Origin: a virus
DNA: 64,000 nucleotides
Virus record (IMG/VR): IMGVR_UViG_3300031521_000053
Span: 1-64,000 of that record
Reading direction: 5' to 3' (one strand)
The translations under genes were made by a program, and so were the position numbers. The notes under the pieces were generated by a model. That model saw only the letters and a program-made list of their open reading frames with translations, was not told where the DNA came from and made no database searches. Each line of letters begins with the position of its first letter. Positions within the stretch are counted from its first letter, which is position 1. Of the stretch, positions 18,406-26,087 are shown piece by piece.

Positions 18406-18630
18406 ATGGTATATAAGAATTACGGTAATTGGAATTTAGAAAATTCAATAGAGATTGATGATTTAGCTTATAAATTATATCTTATTGAGTTTGATAAAAA
18501 ATATTTAAAAGGAAGTCCATATTTAGATCAAAAAACTTTTCGTATGTATTATGTAAATGAAGATAAATATTACAAAAATGCAAAAAGAAAAATTAGACTT
18601 AAAAAAATAAAACAATTAGAAAAAAAATAA
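18406..18630 (+). CDS. Small basic protein, paralogue of 32740-33003
   Basis: 74 residues. YGNWNLENSIEIDDLAY matches GYWDLKNSTRLDDIAY of the protein at 32740-33003, so these are paralogues in two distant clusters. It ends in KRKIRLKKIKQLEKK, a variant of the R-K-x-K-L tail, although no gene begins within 70 bases downstream. Function unknown. Confidence 0.7.
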   Translation: MVYKNYGNWNLENSIEIDDLAYKLYLIEFDKKYLKGSPYLDQKTFRMYYVNEDKYYKNAKRKIRLKKIKQLEKK

Positions 18631-18703
18631 ACTTTCTAATATTTATAATATACAATAAAAACAAACAAACAAATAAATTATTAACTTTTTAAAAAAAAAT
18701 AAA

Positions 18704-19858
18704 ATGAATACAGAATTAATAGTAGGTGTAAATATTGGTAGTTTACCTGATCCATTTCCAGAATTGAATAATAATAAAATTCGAAAAATAAAGAGTACTG
18801 GAGACTTGAATCAAGAATATCGAGATATGTACGAACAAATGGAGAAATCTTTATCAGGAATTAAAGAGGTTAAAGAAAATCAAGTTGTTACAGGTACAAT
18901 ATCATCAATTAATCAAAAAGAAATCTTAATTGATTTTGGATTTAAAGATTTTATCTATGTAGAAAAACCTAAATTGAATACAGTTGTAACTGAATTACTA
19001 GTTGGTGATTCAATTGATGTTTTAATTACATCAGTTTCAGATAAACCATATTTAATCAAAGGCTCAATTACAGAACTCATCAAACAAAATGTTCATAATA
19101 AAATGAAAGAATATTATGAACAAAGATTACCACTTATTTCTGAAGTTAAATCAATGATACCAGCAGGTTATATGATGGACATTCTTATGGATAATGTTAG
19201 AGTTGAAGCATTTATGCCTAATACATTAGCAGATGTTAATAAATTATCTGATTCAGAATCTATATTGGGTGTAACATTTGAAGTAATGTTAGAAACATTA
19301 CAACAAGAAAAAGGTGTTTATGTAGTATCAAGAAAGAAATATTTACAATCATTAATTCCAGATGAAGTAAGAAAATTGAAGCATGATATTACCTATGAAG
19401 GTGTTATCACAGGTACAACTCCATTTGGTGTTTTCGTTCAATTTAAAGCCACTGAAAATGGTCCTAATTGTTTAACTGGAATGGTACATAAAGCTAATAT
19501 TGGTGAAAAATGGCAAGAAAAATGGAATGAAATATTACCTGGTATGACAATTGAATTCTATGTTAAGGAAGTTATCAAAAATAATAAAATTATTCTTACT
19601 CAAATTTTAAAAGAATCTATGTGGGATAGCATTAAAGTTGGTAAAGTATTAACAGGAAAAATCAGAGACATTAAAAACTTTGGTGCTCTTATTACTTTGG
19701 ATGATGAAACAACTGGACTAATTCAAACTGCATATATTAACAGAAATGAGAAAAAATATAATGTTGGAGATGAAGTCAAAGTGAAAGTAATCTCATTAAT
19801 TAAAGATGATAGAAAAATTTATCTAAACTTTGCTGATGTGAAGACAAAATTAGATTAA
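18704..19858 (+). CDS. rpsA: Ribosomal protein S1-like, four S1 domains
   Basis: 384 residues with four S1-type RNA-binding OB folds at about 55-135, 145-215, 225-305 and 312-382. The last two are the best preserved (YEGVITGTTPFGVFVQF and LTGKIRDIKNFGALITL). Bacterial S1 has four to six domains and binds A/U-rich leader RNA to start translation. Because genes here lack Shine-Dalgarno sites, a phage S1 could favour phage messages on host ribosomes (inference). Single gene, followed by a strong bidirectional terminator. Confidence 0.9.
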   Translation: MNTELIVGVNIGSLPDPFPELNNNKIRKIKSTGDLNQEYRDMYEQMEKSLSGIKEVKENQVVTGTISSINQKEILIDFGFKDFIYVEKPKLNTVVTELLVGDSIDVLITSVSDKPYLIKGSITELIKQNVHNKMKEYYEQRLPLISEVKSMIPAGYMMDILMDNVRVEAFMPNTLADVNKLSDSESILGVTFEVMLETLQQEKGVYVVSRKKYLQSLIPDEVRKLKHDITYEGVITGTTPFGVFVQFKATENGPNCLTGMVHKANIGEKWQEKWNEILPGMTIEFYVKEVIKNNKIILTQILKESMWDSIKVGKVLTGKIRDIKNFGALITLDDETTGLIQTAYINRNEKKYNVGDEVKVKVISLIKDDRKIYLNFADVKTKLD

Positions 19859-19875
19859 TATCACAATACATTAAT

Positions 19876-19907
19876 AAAAAAAGAGAATCAAATGATTCTC
19901 TTTTTTT
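19876..19907. terminator. Bidirectional intrinsic terminator
   Basis: A7-GAGAATCA / TGATTCTC-T7 with two unpaired A between S1 (+) and the gene at 19915 (-). The same GAGAATCA stem is reused at 54615. Confidence 0.9.
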
Positions 19908-19914
19908 ATTATAA

Positions 19915-20424
19915 TTATTTTTCAAGAACATAAGTTTTTATTTCCTCTTTAAATTTATCATTCCATTTTTTTAAATATTCATCATATAAATTTTTATATG
20001 GTTGTAAAGTTTTGATATAAGGAAAATTTTTTCTCATATCTCTCAATAGTTTTGTTGATGCCTCAAAATTTGAAGGTTTCAGTGCTGCAATTAAAGCTGA
20101 TCTTAACTCATCAATTGATATATAATCTTTTTCTACTGTATAATCAACATTTTCAAATGTTCCTTCTGGTTTATATAAATCTAAATCTACTTTAAATTTA
20201 TTATACCATTTTTTCAAAAATGCCATATAAATTTCTTTGTATGGAGATTCTGTTTTAATATAAGGATGATCATTTTTAATACTTCTAAGAAGTTTTACTG
20301 ATGCCTCAAAATTATTAATCTGAAATATAGAATCTAACTGTTCTTCTAATTCTTCTGTTGATAAATATTCTTTTTGAATTATATTATCAGCATTATTCTC
20401 ATTGAATGTTTTTAATTTTCTCAT
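19915..20424 (-). CDS. MRKLKTFNEN family protein with two tandem repeats
   Basis: 169 residues containing the same 70-residue module twice: (E/D)-Y-(L/I)-S-(T/I)-(E/D)-EL ... NFEAS-KLLR-(S/D)-(I/M)-(K/R) ... PYIKT ... PY-(K)-x-(I/L)-Y-x-x-(F/Y)-LKKW-(Y/N)-(N/D)-KFK. The protein at 20567-20827 holds one copy with the same MRKLKTFNEN start. Probably helical; function unknown. The start resembles capsid-targeting peptides. Confidence 0.8.
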   Translation of the reverse strand: MRKLKTFNENNADNIIQKEYLSTEELEEQLDSIFQINNFEASVKLLRSIKNDHPYIKTESPYKEIYMAFLKKWYNKFKVDLDLYKPEGTFENVDYTVEKDYISIDELRSALIAALKPSNFEASTKLLRDMRKNFPYIKTLQPYKNLYDEYLKKWNDKFKEEIKTYVLEK

Positions 20425-20435
20425 GTTTTTTATAA

Positions 20436-20445
20436 TATATATATA
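20436..20445 (-). promoter_or_regulatory. Candidate late promoter (TATATATATA)
   Basis: 11 bases upstream of the minus-strand start at 20424. Confidence 0.4.
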
Positions 20446-20531
20446 ATATCACATAATAATGTGCTATCATTTATATATTTTATATGTTAATTAACACATT
20501 TTATATTTTTATTATTATTTTATTGTATAAA

Positions 20532-20561
20532 AAAACCCTTGAAATGTATTTCAAGGGTTTT
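20532..20561 (-). terminator. Intrinsic terminator for the gene at 20567
   Basis: Arms AAAACCCTTGAAA / TTTCAAGGGTTTT with loop TGTA, followed by a T-run on the minus strand. Confidence 0.85.
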
Positions 20562-20566
20562 CTTTT

Positions 20567-20827
20567 TTAATGTTCATATGAATTTATATCTTCTATAAAT
20601 TTATCATGCCATTTATTTGTATATTCATTCCATAATTCTGAATATGGAGATTCAGTTTTTACATAAGGATATTCTTCTTTAATTCTTCTCAGAATATTCA
20701 AAGATTCTTCAAAATTGTTTGTTTGTATCACAGAGTCCAATTCGTCTCTTAGTTCTTCAATTGATACATATTCTTTTTGTAATATATCATCAGAAATGTT
20801 TTCATTAAATGTTTTTAATTTTCTCAT
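20567..20827 (-). CDS. MRKLKTFNEN family protein, single repeat
   Basis: 86 residues: one copy of the module duplicated in 19915-20424 (YVSIEELRDELDS ... NNFEESLNILR ... YPYVKTESPY). Its own late-type motif lies 16-23 bases upstream and a terminator follows it, so it is probably transcribed alone. Confidence 0.8.
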   Translation of the reverse strand: MRKLKTFNENISDDILQKEYVSIEELRDELDSVIQTNNFEESLNILRRIKEEYPYVKTESPYSELWNEYTNKWHDKFIEDINSYEH

Positions 20828-20842
20828 TATTGTTTTTTTTTG

Positions 20843-20850
20843 TATATATA
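20843..20850 (-). promoter_or_regulatory. Candidate late promoter (TATATATA)
   Basis: Minus-strand TTTATATATAC, 15 bases before the start at 20827; it overlaps the region between that gene and the end of the NusG gene. Confidence 0.45.
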
Positions 20851-20852
20851 AA

Positions 20853-21365
20853 TTATTCTGAATCTTTTATAAATTGAGAATAAGTTAAATCTAAAATTAC
20901 TTCTCTATCAAAAACGTTAACTGATACTTTAGATTTTTGCTTAGAATTATCCAATGTCTTAATGATTCCTTTGAACGTACTAAAAGGTCCATCTATTATT
21001 TTAACTTTTTCTTTGATATAATACATATCACCATTAACAAAAACTTCTTCTGTTGTCTTTTTTTCAAGTAATCTATCAACTTCAGATTGTCTCAAAGGTT
21101 TTTTTAATACTCCTTGAACTCCACTAATATATTTAATATATCCTTCAACATTATCTATTGATTCACATTCAATAAAAATATAGCCAGGAATATTTATTTT
21201 TTCAATGTTAATTTTTTTGCCATTCCTTAATTGCTGTGTTTTTACTGATGGTACTAAAATATTAGAAATTATATTTTCAATAGGATTAACTTTCAATTCA
21301 GTTTCTATTAATTCTTTGACTTTTTTCTCTTTGCCATTAGCAACTTTTATTACATAGTATTTCAT
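20853..21365 (-). CDS. nusG: NusG-like transcription elongation factor
   Basis: 170 residues, close to the family length. The N-terminal NGN domain reads KYYVIKVANGKEKKVKELIE ... NILVPS ... KINIPGYIFIECES ... VQGVLKKPL. A KOW domain follows (VKIIDGPFSTFKGIIKTLD ... KVSVNVFDREVILDLTYSQF). NusG binds the RNA polymerase clamp and links it to Rho or the ribosome; a phage copy could alter termination on phage operons, which contain many hairpins. The loop after the NGN core is longer than in host NusG. Confidence 0.9.
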   Translation of the reverse strand: MKYYVIKVANGKEKKVKELIETELKVNPIENIISNILVPSVKTQQLRNGKKINIEKINIPGYIFIECESIDNVEGYIKYISGVQGVLKKPLRQSEVDRLLEKKTTEEVFVNGDMYYIKEKVKIIDGPFSTFKGIIKTLDNSKQKSKVSVNVFDREVILDLTYSQFIKDSE

Positions 21366-21420
21366 TTTTTAAAATTATTTTTATAATTAGTATATTAACA
21401 TTTAATTAAAAAGTTCAAAT

Positions 21421-21454
21421 AAAAATTCCTTATATTTTTATATAAGGAATTTTT
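21421..21454 (-). terminator. Intrinsic terminator for the gene at 21454
   Basis: 14-base arms AAAAATTCCTTATA / TATAAGGAATTTTT around a TTTTTA loop. Confidence 0.75.
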
Positions 21455-21924
21455 TAAAATCTTCTAATAATAGTTTTTCTTTTTTGAGGTTCTATTGCAG
21501 GTTGTGAATAAGGTTCAAAAGATTTATTGTCATTATATTCATCAGGAAAAAATTTATCATTGTCTGTATTATGATGTCTTTTTTTAGGCTCAAAGAAAGA
21601 ATCATTACTCTCTCCTTTTTCTTCATCTCTCTTTAATCTTTGATTTATAAATTCTCTAACATAATTGTGTGCATCTTTCAAATCATCTTTCTTTTTATTT
21701 CTCAATCTTACACTTTCTCCATCTTTATTTTTTTTGAAAATTTTACATATAAAAAAACCGCCTTTTTTCTGTATTCTTGCGAAGTAATATGGCTCAGAAT
21801 TTCCTGATTTATATTTTATAATTCCACCAAATACTGTTGGATCATATTTAGCTTTGCCACTAGTGAATAATTTATCATCTATAATATTGTCTTTCCAAGT
21901 TTCAAATGTTTTAATATTTTTCAT
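21454..21924 (-). CDS. Protein with capsid-targeting-like N-terminus, charged tail
   Basis: 156 residues beginning MKNIKTFETWKDN. Residues 25-75 look like a small beta domain (FGGIIKYKSGNSEPYYFARI-KKGGFFICKIF), followed by a helix and a long, polar, proline-containing tail ending KRKTIIRRF. Unknown function. A TATATATA element sits at 21931-21938, only about 6 bases upstream of the ATG. Confidence 0.75.
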   Translation of the reverse strand: MKNIKTFETWKDNIIDDKLFTSGKAKYDPTVFGGIIKYKSGNSEPYYFARIQKKGGFFICKIFKKNKDGESVRLRNKKKDDLKDAHNYVREFINQRLKRDEEKGESNDSFFEPKKRHHNTDNDKFFPDEYNDNKSFEPYSQPAIEPQKRKTIIRRF

Positions 21925-21987
21925 ATGTGTTATATATAAAACTTTTTATATTATTTTTTATATATTATAAAAAATGAATAATATTCA

Positions 21988-22122
21988 ATGGGCAAAACTA
22001 GAAAAGTAAAAGTAGCGAAAGTAAAAAGAAATAATCAAAATTATTATAAAAATAGAAAAAGAATGCAATCTAATATTATAATAATTAATGAATTAAAAAA
22101 GATTAATGAATTAGAAAAATAA
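21988..22122 (+). CDS. Tiny basic protein (44 residues)
   Basis: ATG at 21988, stop at 22120-22122. MGKTRKVKVAKVKRNNQNYY then a helix ending INELKKINELEK. Lysine/arginine-rich, so a nucleic-acid binder is plausible. It lies 17 bases before the RHH gene and would be translated with it. The C-terminus faintly recalls the R-K-x-K-L-x-x-(L/I)-N tails. Confidence 0.55.
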   Translation: MGKTRKVKVAKVKRNNQNYYKNRKRMQSNIIIINELKKINELEK

Positions 22123-22139
22123 TAAATAAAATAATTAGA

Positions 22140-22415
22140 ATGAAAAATTCTTTCTTAAAATTGAGAATAGATGATGATGAATATCAAAAATTTCAAGATG
22201 TATGTGAAAATAAAGGAAAATCTATGAGTGAAGTCATGAGATCTTTCATCAGTTCATATAACAATGGAAAAAATATTATTTTATTAGATATAGACAATGA
22301 AACATTTAATCAAAGTTTAGAAATGTGCAAAAGTAAAAAAATTAAGCTTAATGATGTTGTAAAATATTTATTAAATAAAGCAATTAAAAATAAAGACAAA
22401 ATATCATTCAAATAA
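22140..22415 (+). CDS. Tandem ribbon-helix-helix protein
   Basis: 91 residues. FLKLRIDDDEYQKFQDVCENKGKSMSEVMRSFI (about 4-38) is a typical RHH strand-helix-helix with the G-x-S turn. NIILLDIDNETFNQSLEMCKSKKIKLNDVVKYLL (about 44-80) reads as a second, more diverged copy. A single chain with two RHH units could bind DNA without dimerising. A likely transcription regulator; its site is unknown. Confidence 0.7.
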   Translation: MKNSFLKLRIDDDEYQKFQDVCENKGKSMSEVMRSFISSYNNGKNIILLDIDNETFNQSLEMCKSKKIKLNDVVKYLLNKAIKNKDKISFK

Positions 22416-22470
22416 ATCTGAATAATATAAAAAAAATCATGAAAAATTTTATTTTTTCAAGATTTTTTTG

Positions 22471-22478
22471 TATCTTTG
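22471..22478 (+). promoter_or_regulatory. Host-type -7 element upstream of a terminator
   Basis: TATCTTTG. It points at the hairpin at 22504-22538, only about 25 bases beyond the expected start. Either a tiny RNA is made or the terminator is read through toward tdk. Confidence 0.45.
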
Positions 22479-22503
22479 CATTTGAAATAAATTAAAAAAT
22501 ATT

Positions 22504-22538
22504 AAAAAAAGAGTTCTGTTTTCACAGAACTCTTTTTT
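22504..22538. terminator. Bidirectional intrinsic terminator
   Basis: A-rich arm plus GAGTTCTGT-TTTC-ACAGAACTC plus T6; it ends the minus-strand gene at 22537. Confidence 0.85.
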
Positions 22539-22743
22539 ATACCCATTCTTCTTCTTCAAGAAGTTCTGGCTCATATCTTAATCCAAGTTCAAATATTTTT
22601 TCATAAATCTCATTTTTACTTTTTGCTTCAAAAATCTCATTTACTGTTTCAAAATCTCCTTCAATTTGTTTTAGTAATAAAACATCTTTGGTTTCATAAT
22701 CCCAAACCAATTTCCATACATTGTTCTTTTCAATTTTTTTCAT
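22537..22743 (-). CDS. Small acidic protein
   Basis: 68 residues, unknown; ends EPELLEEEEWV. WKLVWDYETKDVLLLKQ suggests a small beta hairpin followed by helices. Isolated between a terminator and the tdk upstream region. Confidence 0.7.
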   Translation of the reverse strand: MKKIEKNNVWKLVWDYETKDVLLLKQIEGDFETVNEIFEAKSKNEIYEKIFELGLRYEPELLEEEEWV

Positions 22744-22874
22744 AGAGAATTAATTTTTTTTATTGTAAATTAAGTTGAATATTATTCAACTTTTTAAAAA
22801 ATTTTGATATATAATTATAGTATTTCTTACCCAAGTATATATTAATTAACATCTTTCAGATATTTCTATTTTTT

Positions 22875-22906
22875 ATAAGTAACTTATTATCATATACTTA
22901 TAAGTA
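22875..22906. repeat. Two palindromes upstream of tdk
   Basis: ATAAGTAACTTAT (22875-22887) and TACTTATAAGTA (22895-22906) share the ATAAGT/ACTTAT half-site, which also flanks the three repeats at 7188-7262. The 224-base gap before tdk holds no other gene I can support; these palindromes are its main structure and may be an operator. Confidence 0.5.
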
Positions 22907-22967
22907 TCTGATTATTAGATATTAAAAAAATAATTAGAAATAATTAAAAACAATTAAATATAAATAA

Positions 22968-23558
22968 ATGGCAAAACTCTATTTTAGATATTCCACAATG
23001 AATGCAGGAAAAAGTATAGATTTAATAAAAACAAACTTTAATTATACTGAGAATGGAAAAAAAACAATGTGTTTCACATCTAGTAAGGATGTTAGATATG
23101 GTTTAGGTAAAATAACATCAAGAATAGGATTATCAATTGATGCTATACCAGTTAATGATGATACAAATATTTATGATATAGTTGAAAAAGAATTAGATAT
23201 ATCTTGTGTTTTTGTAGATGAAGTTCAGTTCTTAACTAAGAATCACATTTTTCAATTGACAAATATAGTGGATGAATTAGATATTCCTGTGATTTGTTAC
23301 GGATTGAGATCGTCCTATCTTCTTCAACCTTTTGAAAGTTCGAAATATTTAATGTCACTATCAGATTCAATTGAAGAGATTAAAACTATTTGTAGTCATT
23401 GTAAAACTAAAAAAGCAATAATCAATGCTAAAATAACTGATAATAAAATAATTACAGAAGGTGAAGAAATTATAATAGGAGGTAACGATAGTTACAAACC
23501 TTTATGTAGAAAATGTTATAAAAAATTATTAAAAGAACAGAAATGGAAAAAAATTTAA
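22968..23558 (+). CDS. tdk: Thymidine kinase (type II)
   Basis: 196 residues. The P-loop is M-N-A-G-K-S (11-16), Walker B CVFVDEVQF near residue 85, the lid region follows CYGLRSSYLLQPF, and the zinc-binding cysteines are C-x2-C (CSHC, about 143) and C-x2-C (CRKC, about 184). It phosphorylates thymidine to dTMP in the cytosol, feeding an AT-rich genome. It heads a three-gene overlapping unit. Confidence 0.95.
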   Translation: MAKLYFRYSTMNAGKSIDLIKTNFNYTENGKKTMCFTSSKDVRYGLGKITSRIGLSIDAIPVNDDTNIYDIVEKELDISCVFVDEVQFLTKNHIFQLTNIVDELDIPVICYGLRSSYLLQPFESSKYLMSLSDSIEEIKTICSHCKTKKAIINAKITDNKIITEGEEIIIGGNDSYKPLCRKCYKKLLKEQKWKKI

Positions 23559-23746
23559 AAGAAAAAATAGAAGAAGGATATAAAAGACTTTGTATAGTAA
23601 ATGTGATTTGGTCATTAATATTATTTCCTTTTGTTTTTTTATTCAGTGAAAATAATATACCAATATTTACAATTTTGTGGATGATTTGGGTTCTTATAGG
23701 ATTATATTTATCACCTAAAATAACTAAGAGAATATGGCGAAAGTAG
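23543..23746 (+). CDS. Small membrane protein with two transmembrane segments
   Basis: 67 residues; hydrophobic stretches at about 19-36 (IVNVIWSLILFPFVFLF) and 42-58 (IFTILWMIWVLIGLYL), with a basic C-terminus. It overlaps the end of tdk by 16 bases and the next gene by 13. Could be holin-like by size and topology, but there is no lysis gene beside it. Confidence 0.7.
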   Translation: MEKNLKEKIEEGYKRLCIVNVIWSLILFPFVFLFSENNIPIFTILWMIWVLIGLYLSPKITKRIWRK

Positions 23747-24144
23747 ATTTTATAACACTTGCTAATATTATATTTAAAGATAAAGAAAAATATAAATTTG
23801 TAACTGATGATGAGAAAAAAGATGCATTTTTTGTTCTCAATAGAAAGTTTGCATATAAAGATTTAAGAAAAGCTCAATTCTTTAATAATAAAAATATTAA
23901 TAAATCATCTTCATTAGACATTTGGAATCAGTTTTTTTATGGATCAACTAATGGAACACCTGATTGGTGGTGGAAAACAAAAAATCCTTCAAAAAACAAA
24001 ATAAAATCAGAATTTAGTAATAATGATATTACATTAATTAAAGATTATTATGAAATTAAAAATAATGATATTCAATTCTTAATTAAATATTATAGTCAAG
24101 ATTTGAAAGATGATATTAAAAGACTGAAGAAATTTAAAAATTAA
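23734..24144 (+). CDS. Hypothetical protein, possible clamp-loader small subunit
   Basis: 136 residues. FFVLNRKFAYKDLRKAQFFN near residue 30 and a W-N-Q-F-F ... PDWWWKTKNPSKNK segment faintly recall T4 gp62-type clamp-loader A proteins (their F-M-I-N-R-F-L-S and W-x-x-L-x-x-x-I-P blocks). This is a weak pattern match. Its place after thymidine kinase is consistent with DNA replication. Confidence 0.6.
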   Translation: MAKVDFITLANIIFKDKEKYKFVTDDEKKDAFFVLNRKFAYKDLRKAQFFNNKNINKSSSLDIWNQFFYGSTNGTPDWWWKTKNPSKNKIKSEFSNNDITLIKDYYEIKNNDIQFLIKYYSQDLKDDIKRLKKFKN

Positions 24145-24147
24145 TAA

Positions 24148-24179
24148 AAAAAAGAGTAGATTTAAAATCTACTCTTTTT
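24148..24179. terminator. Bidirectional intrinsic terminator
   Basis: AAAGAGTAGAT / ATCTACTCTTT with flanking A and T runs between converging genes; nearly identical to the one at 59918. Confidence 0.9.
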
Positions 24180-25022
24180 TTAGTTTTTTTTGTTTATTTT
24201 ATTAGTTATATAATTATTACCTTCAATTTTTATTTTATCCTTATTTGTTCCATTTTGTAATATTATTATATCGTATGTATATTTTTTATTGATGTTTATT
24301 TCTTTGTATAGTACCAAATAATGAGTATTAAATGACATTGATCCATTAGAACAAATTTCAAGATTATCTTCATTATACGTCTTCGATATAAATGGTTTTA
24401 CTTGAACTGTGAATGTTTGATTGTTGAAAATGAATGAACCATCTATTCCATTAAAATCCTCTTTTGCGTTTTTTGGATAATTAACTTTAATCAAATCAGT
24501 CATGTTAATGTTTGGATTTGTTATTTTTTTTGTTTCTTCATTGATATGTTTAATTTCTTTATATTTGTCATTTATAAACATTTCAAAATTACCTCTAGCG
24601 TATATTTCTGCTCTTGATCCTTTTGTAGAGCACTCTTCAACCGTATTATAATTATGAAAAAACATTTTACCAGAATAATGATATTGATTGAATAACTCAC
24701 CATATCTTAAAAACCTAATGAATGATTCTTTGTCTCTTATATCATTAATTTTCATCATATTCTCATATGTTTTTCTATTATTTGTGAATTTATTAATATA
24801 TTCTGTATGATAATAAAATCCACCAATCTCTAATAACTTATCATCAATATCACTACTATATAATGGATTTTTATAACCATGACTTTGGTATACTCTATAT
24901 ACATAATTACCAACCATATTTTTTATTTTCTTGAATTCTTCAAACGGTATATTAACCTGAACACATATATTATTATCATCTTTCCAACAAAATAATATAT
25001 CACTTTTATCATTTTCTATCAT
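24180..25022 (-). CDS. Candidate PD-(D/E)XK-type nuclease
   Basis: 280 residues. FNGIDGSFIFNNQTFTVQVK at about 190-205 fits the D ... (E/Q)-x-K core of PD-(D/E)XK nucleases with Q in place of E, preceded by a conserved-looking E (SRAEIYARGNFE, near 135) that could complete the site. The region resembles restriction-endonuclease-like folds. No partner methyltransferase is adjacent. A TATATTTG promoter element lies upstream. Function inferred. Confidence 0.55.
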   Translation of the reverse strand: MIENDKSDILFCWKDDNNICVQVNIPFEEFKKIKNMVGNYVYRVYQSHGYKNPLYSSDIDDKLLEIGGFYYHTEYINKFTNNRKTYENMMKINDIRDKESFIRFLRYGELFNQYHYSGKMFFHNYNTVEECSTKGSRAEIYARGNFEMFINDKYKEIKHINEETKKITNPNINMTDLIKVNYPKNAKEDFNGIDGSFIFNNQTFTVQVKPFISKTYNEDNLEICSNGSMSFNTHYLVLYKEININKKYTYDIIILQNGTNKDKIKIEGNNYITNKINKKN

Positions 25023-25075
25023 TTATTTAAAAAACCTTAATTATTGTATTTTTAACTGTTTATTTTTTACTATTA

Positions 25076-25083
25076 CAAATATA
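25076..25083 (-). promoter_or_regulatory. Possible host-type -7 element for the nuclease-like gene
   Basis: Minus-strand TATATTTG, 54 bases before the start at 25022; no clear -33 box. Confidence 0.35.
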
Positions 25084-25093
25084 ATAAAAAAAA

Positions 25094-25115
25094 GTGAAAC
25101 AACCTAATGTTCCAC
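25094..25115 (-). terminator. Hairpin followed by T8 on the minus strand
   Basis: Minus-strand GTGGAAC-ATTAGGTT-GTTTCAC (one A/C mismatch) then eight T. The loop ATTAGGT recurs in the structure at 25143-25213. Confidence 0.5.
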
Positions 25116-25142
25116 CTTCTTTCTTTTGTAAAATTGAAAAAA

Positions 25143-25213
25143 GAGAGATAGCTTACACACACCTAATGTAATTTTTTATATTACTTAGTCAGGACATTAA
25201 CCTGAATCTCTCA
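25143..25213. ncRNA. Cloverleaf-like structured element, tRNA-like on the plus strand
   Basis: Nested stems have tRNA dimensions: GAGAGAT/ATCTCTC (7 bp), GTAAT-TTTTTAT-ATTAC (5-7-5, anticodon position TTT), four bases, then TCAGG-ACATTAA-CCTGA (5-7-5) directly joined to the 3' acceptor strand and an A. The D-arm has only three pairs (TTA/TAA) and lacks GG, and the T-loop is not TTCRA, so a functional tRNA-Lys is doubtful. Read on the minus strand the outer stem is followed by T6, so an unusual terminator or small RNA is equally possible. This is the main content of the 333-base gap 25023-25355. Confidence 0.4.
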
Positions 25214-25232
25214 TTTGTTATATAAATACAAA

Positions 25233-25266
25233 AACCTAGCAAACTTTAAAAAAGTCTTACTAGGTT
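25233..25266 (-). terminator. Terminator-like hairpin after the DUF458 gene
   Basis: AACCTAG / CTAGGTT arms; on the minus strand the stem is followed by TTT-rich sequence. Confidence 0.6.
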
Positions 25267-25355
25267 ATTTTCATTTAATATTTTTATTATTAGATTTTTA
25301 CTCATAATTATATACCTTATATATAAATATTTTTTATCTATTTTTCTATATATTT

Positions 25356-25907
25356 TTATTTACACAAACGATCAGATGCTGAACTAGACGCAAAACTATC
25401 TGGCTTACTCATTACTTTATATTTATCTCCACATAACCAACCCATAACAGCAGTATAAACTTTATTTGATTTATTGTCTGATAATTTTGCTCCGTTTCTT
25501 GTATTTTTACTGGCATTTAAATCAACATGAATTTCAACTAACTTATTGGGAGTAGATCCATCATAAAGATTAGTATCAAATTTATGTTTATAATCAATTT
25601 CAATTAATTTTTCATTTATAGATTCCGCAACAGAATGAGCCAAATATACTTCATTCCACAATTTAGTTACAAGATCTTTAACCTTTGGCTCAGTATATGT
25701 TGCATAAACAACATGGGCACCTTTTTTTTTGTTCTCATTATAAAAAACTACAGTTACCGCATATTTAGTTCTATGCATATGACTATCTGAATCACATCCA
25801 ACTATTACTTTGGATCCATTATCAATGTTTTTTACATAATTTAGAACATAATCATTAATGTTTTCAATTTTTTCTCCATTTACTTTCTTCCATGCTAACT
25901 TTTTCAT
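25356..25907 (-). CDS. RNase H-like DUF458 (YkuK-type) protein
   Basis: 183 residues. The family marks are all present: VGCDSDSHMHRTKYAVTVVF near 37-56, an LAHSVAESI helix, VEIHVDLNA near 125, and the closing KPDSFASSSASDRLCK. The acidic residues of the RNase H-like fold (D at 39/41, D in VDLN, D near the end) appear kept. Family members are found in Bacteroidetes and Firmicutes; the substrate is unknown but a nuclease or Holliday-junction-type role has been suggested from the fold. Confidence 0.85.
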   Translation of the reverse strand: MKKLAWKKVNGEKIENINDYVLNYVKNIDNGSKVIVGCDSDSHMHRTKYAVTVVFYNENKKKGAHVVYATYTEPKVKDLVTKLWNEVYLAHSVAESINEKLIEIDYKHKFDTNLYDGSTPNKLVEIHVDLNASKNTRNGAKLSDNKSNKVYTAVMGWLCGDKYKVMSKPDSFASSSASDRLCK

Positions 25908-26087
25908 TTCTGTTATAATTTTTTGTTTTTTATATTAATGATAATGTATTTTATATTTTCAAATAAGTTTATTTTTATTTTAAAAAAGATAATGATTTAT
26001 AACTTTATTTAAGTACAAATTATAAACTTATCTATCAATTGTAAGTATAAACATCAATTCTATATGTAATAATTAAAATATAATGAT

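Noticed and set aside
23543-23746. Holin
   Set aside because: Two transmembrane segments fit, but there is no endolysin or spanin nearby and the gene overlaps thymidine kinase.
24180-25022. Restriction-modification pair with the methyltransferase at 46824
   Set aside because: The genes are 22 kb apart and the nuclease assignment is weak; nothing links their specificity.
25143-25213. Ordinary tRNA-Lys
   Set aside because: Stem lengths fit, but the T-loop lacks TTC, the D-loop lacks GG, and T-tracts on the other strand offer a different explanation; kept as an unassigned structured element.
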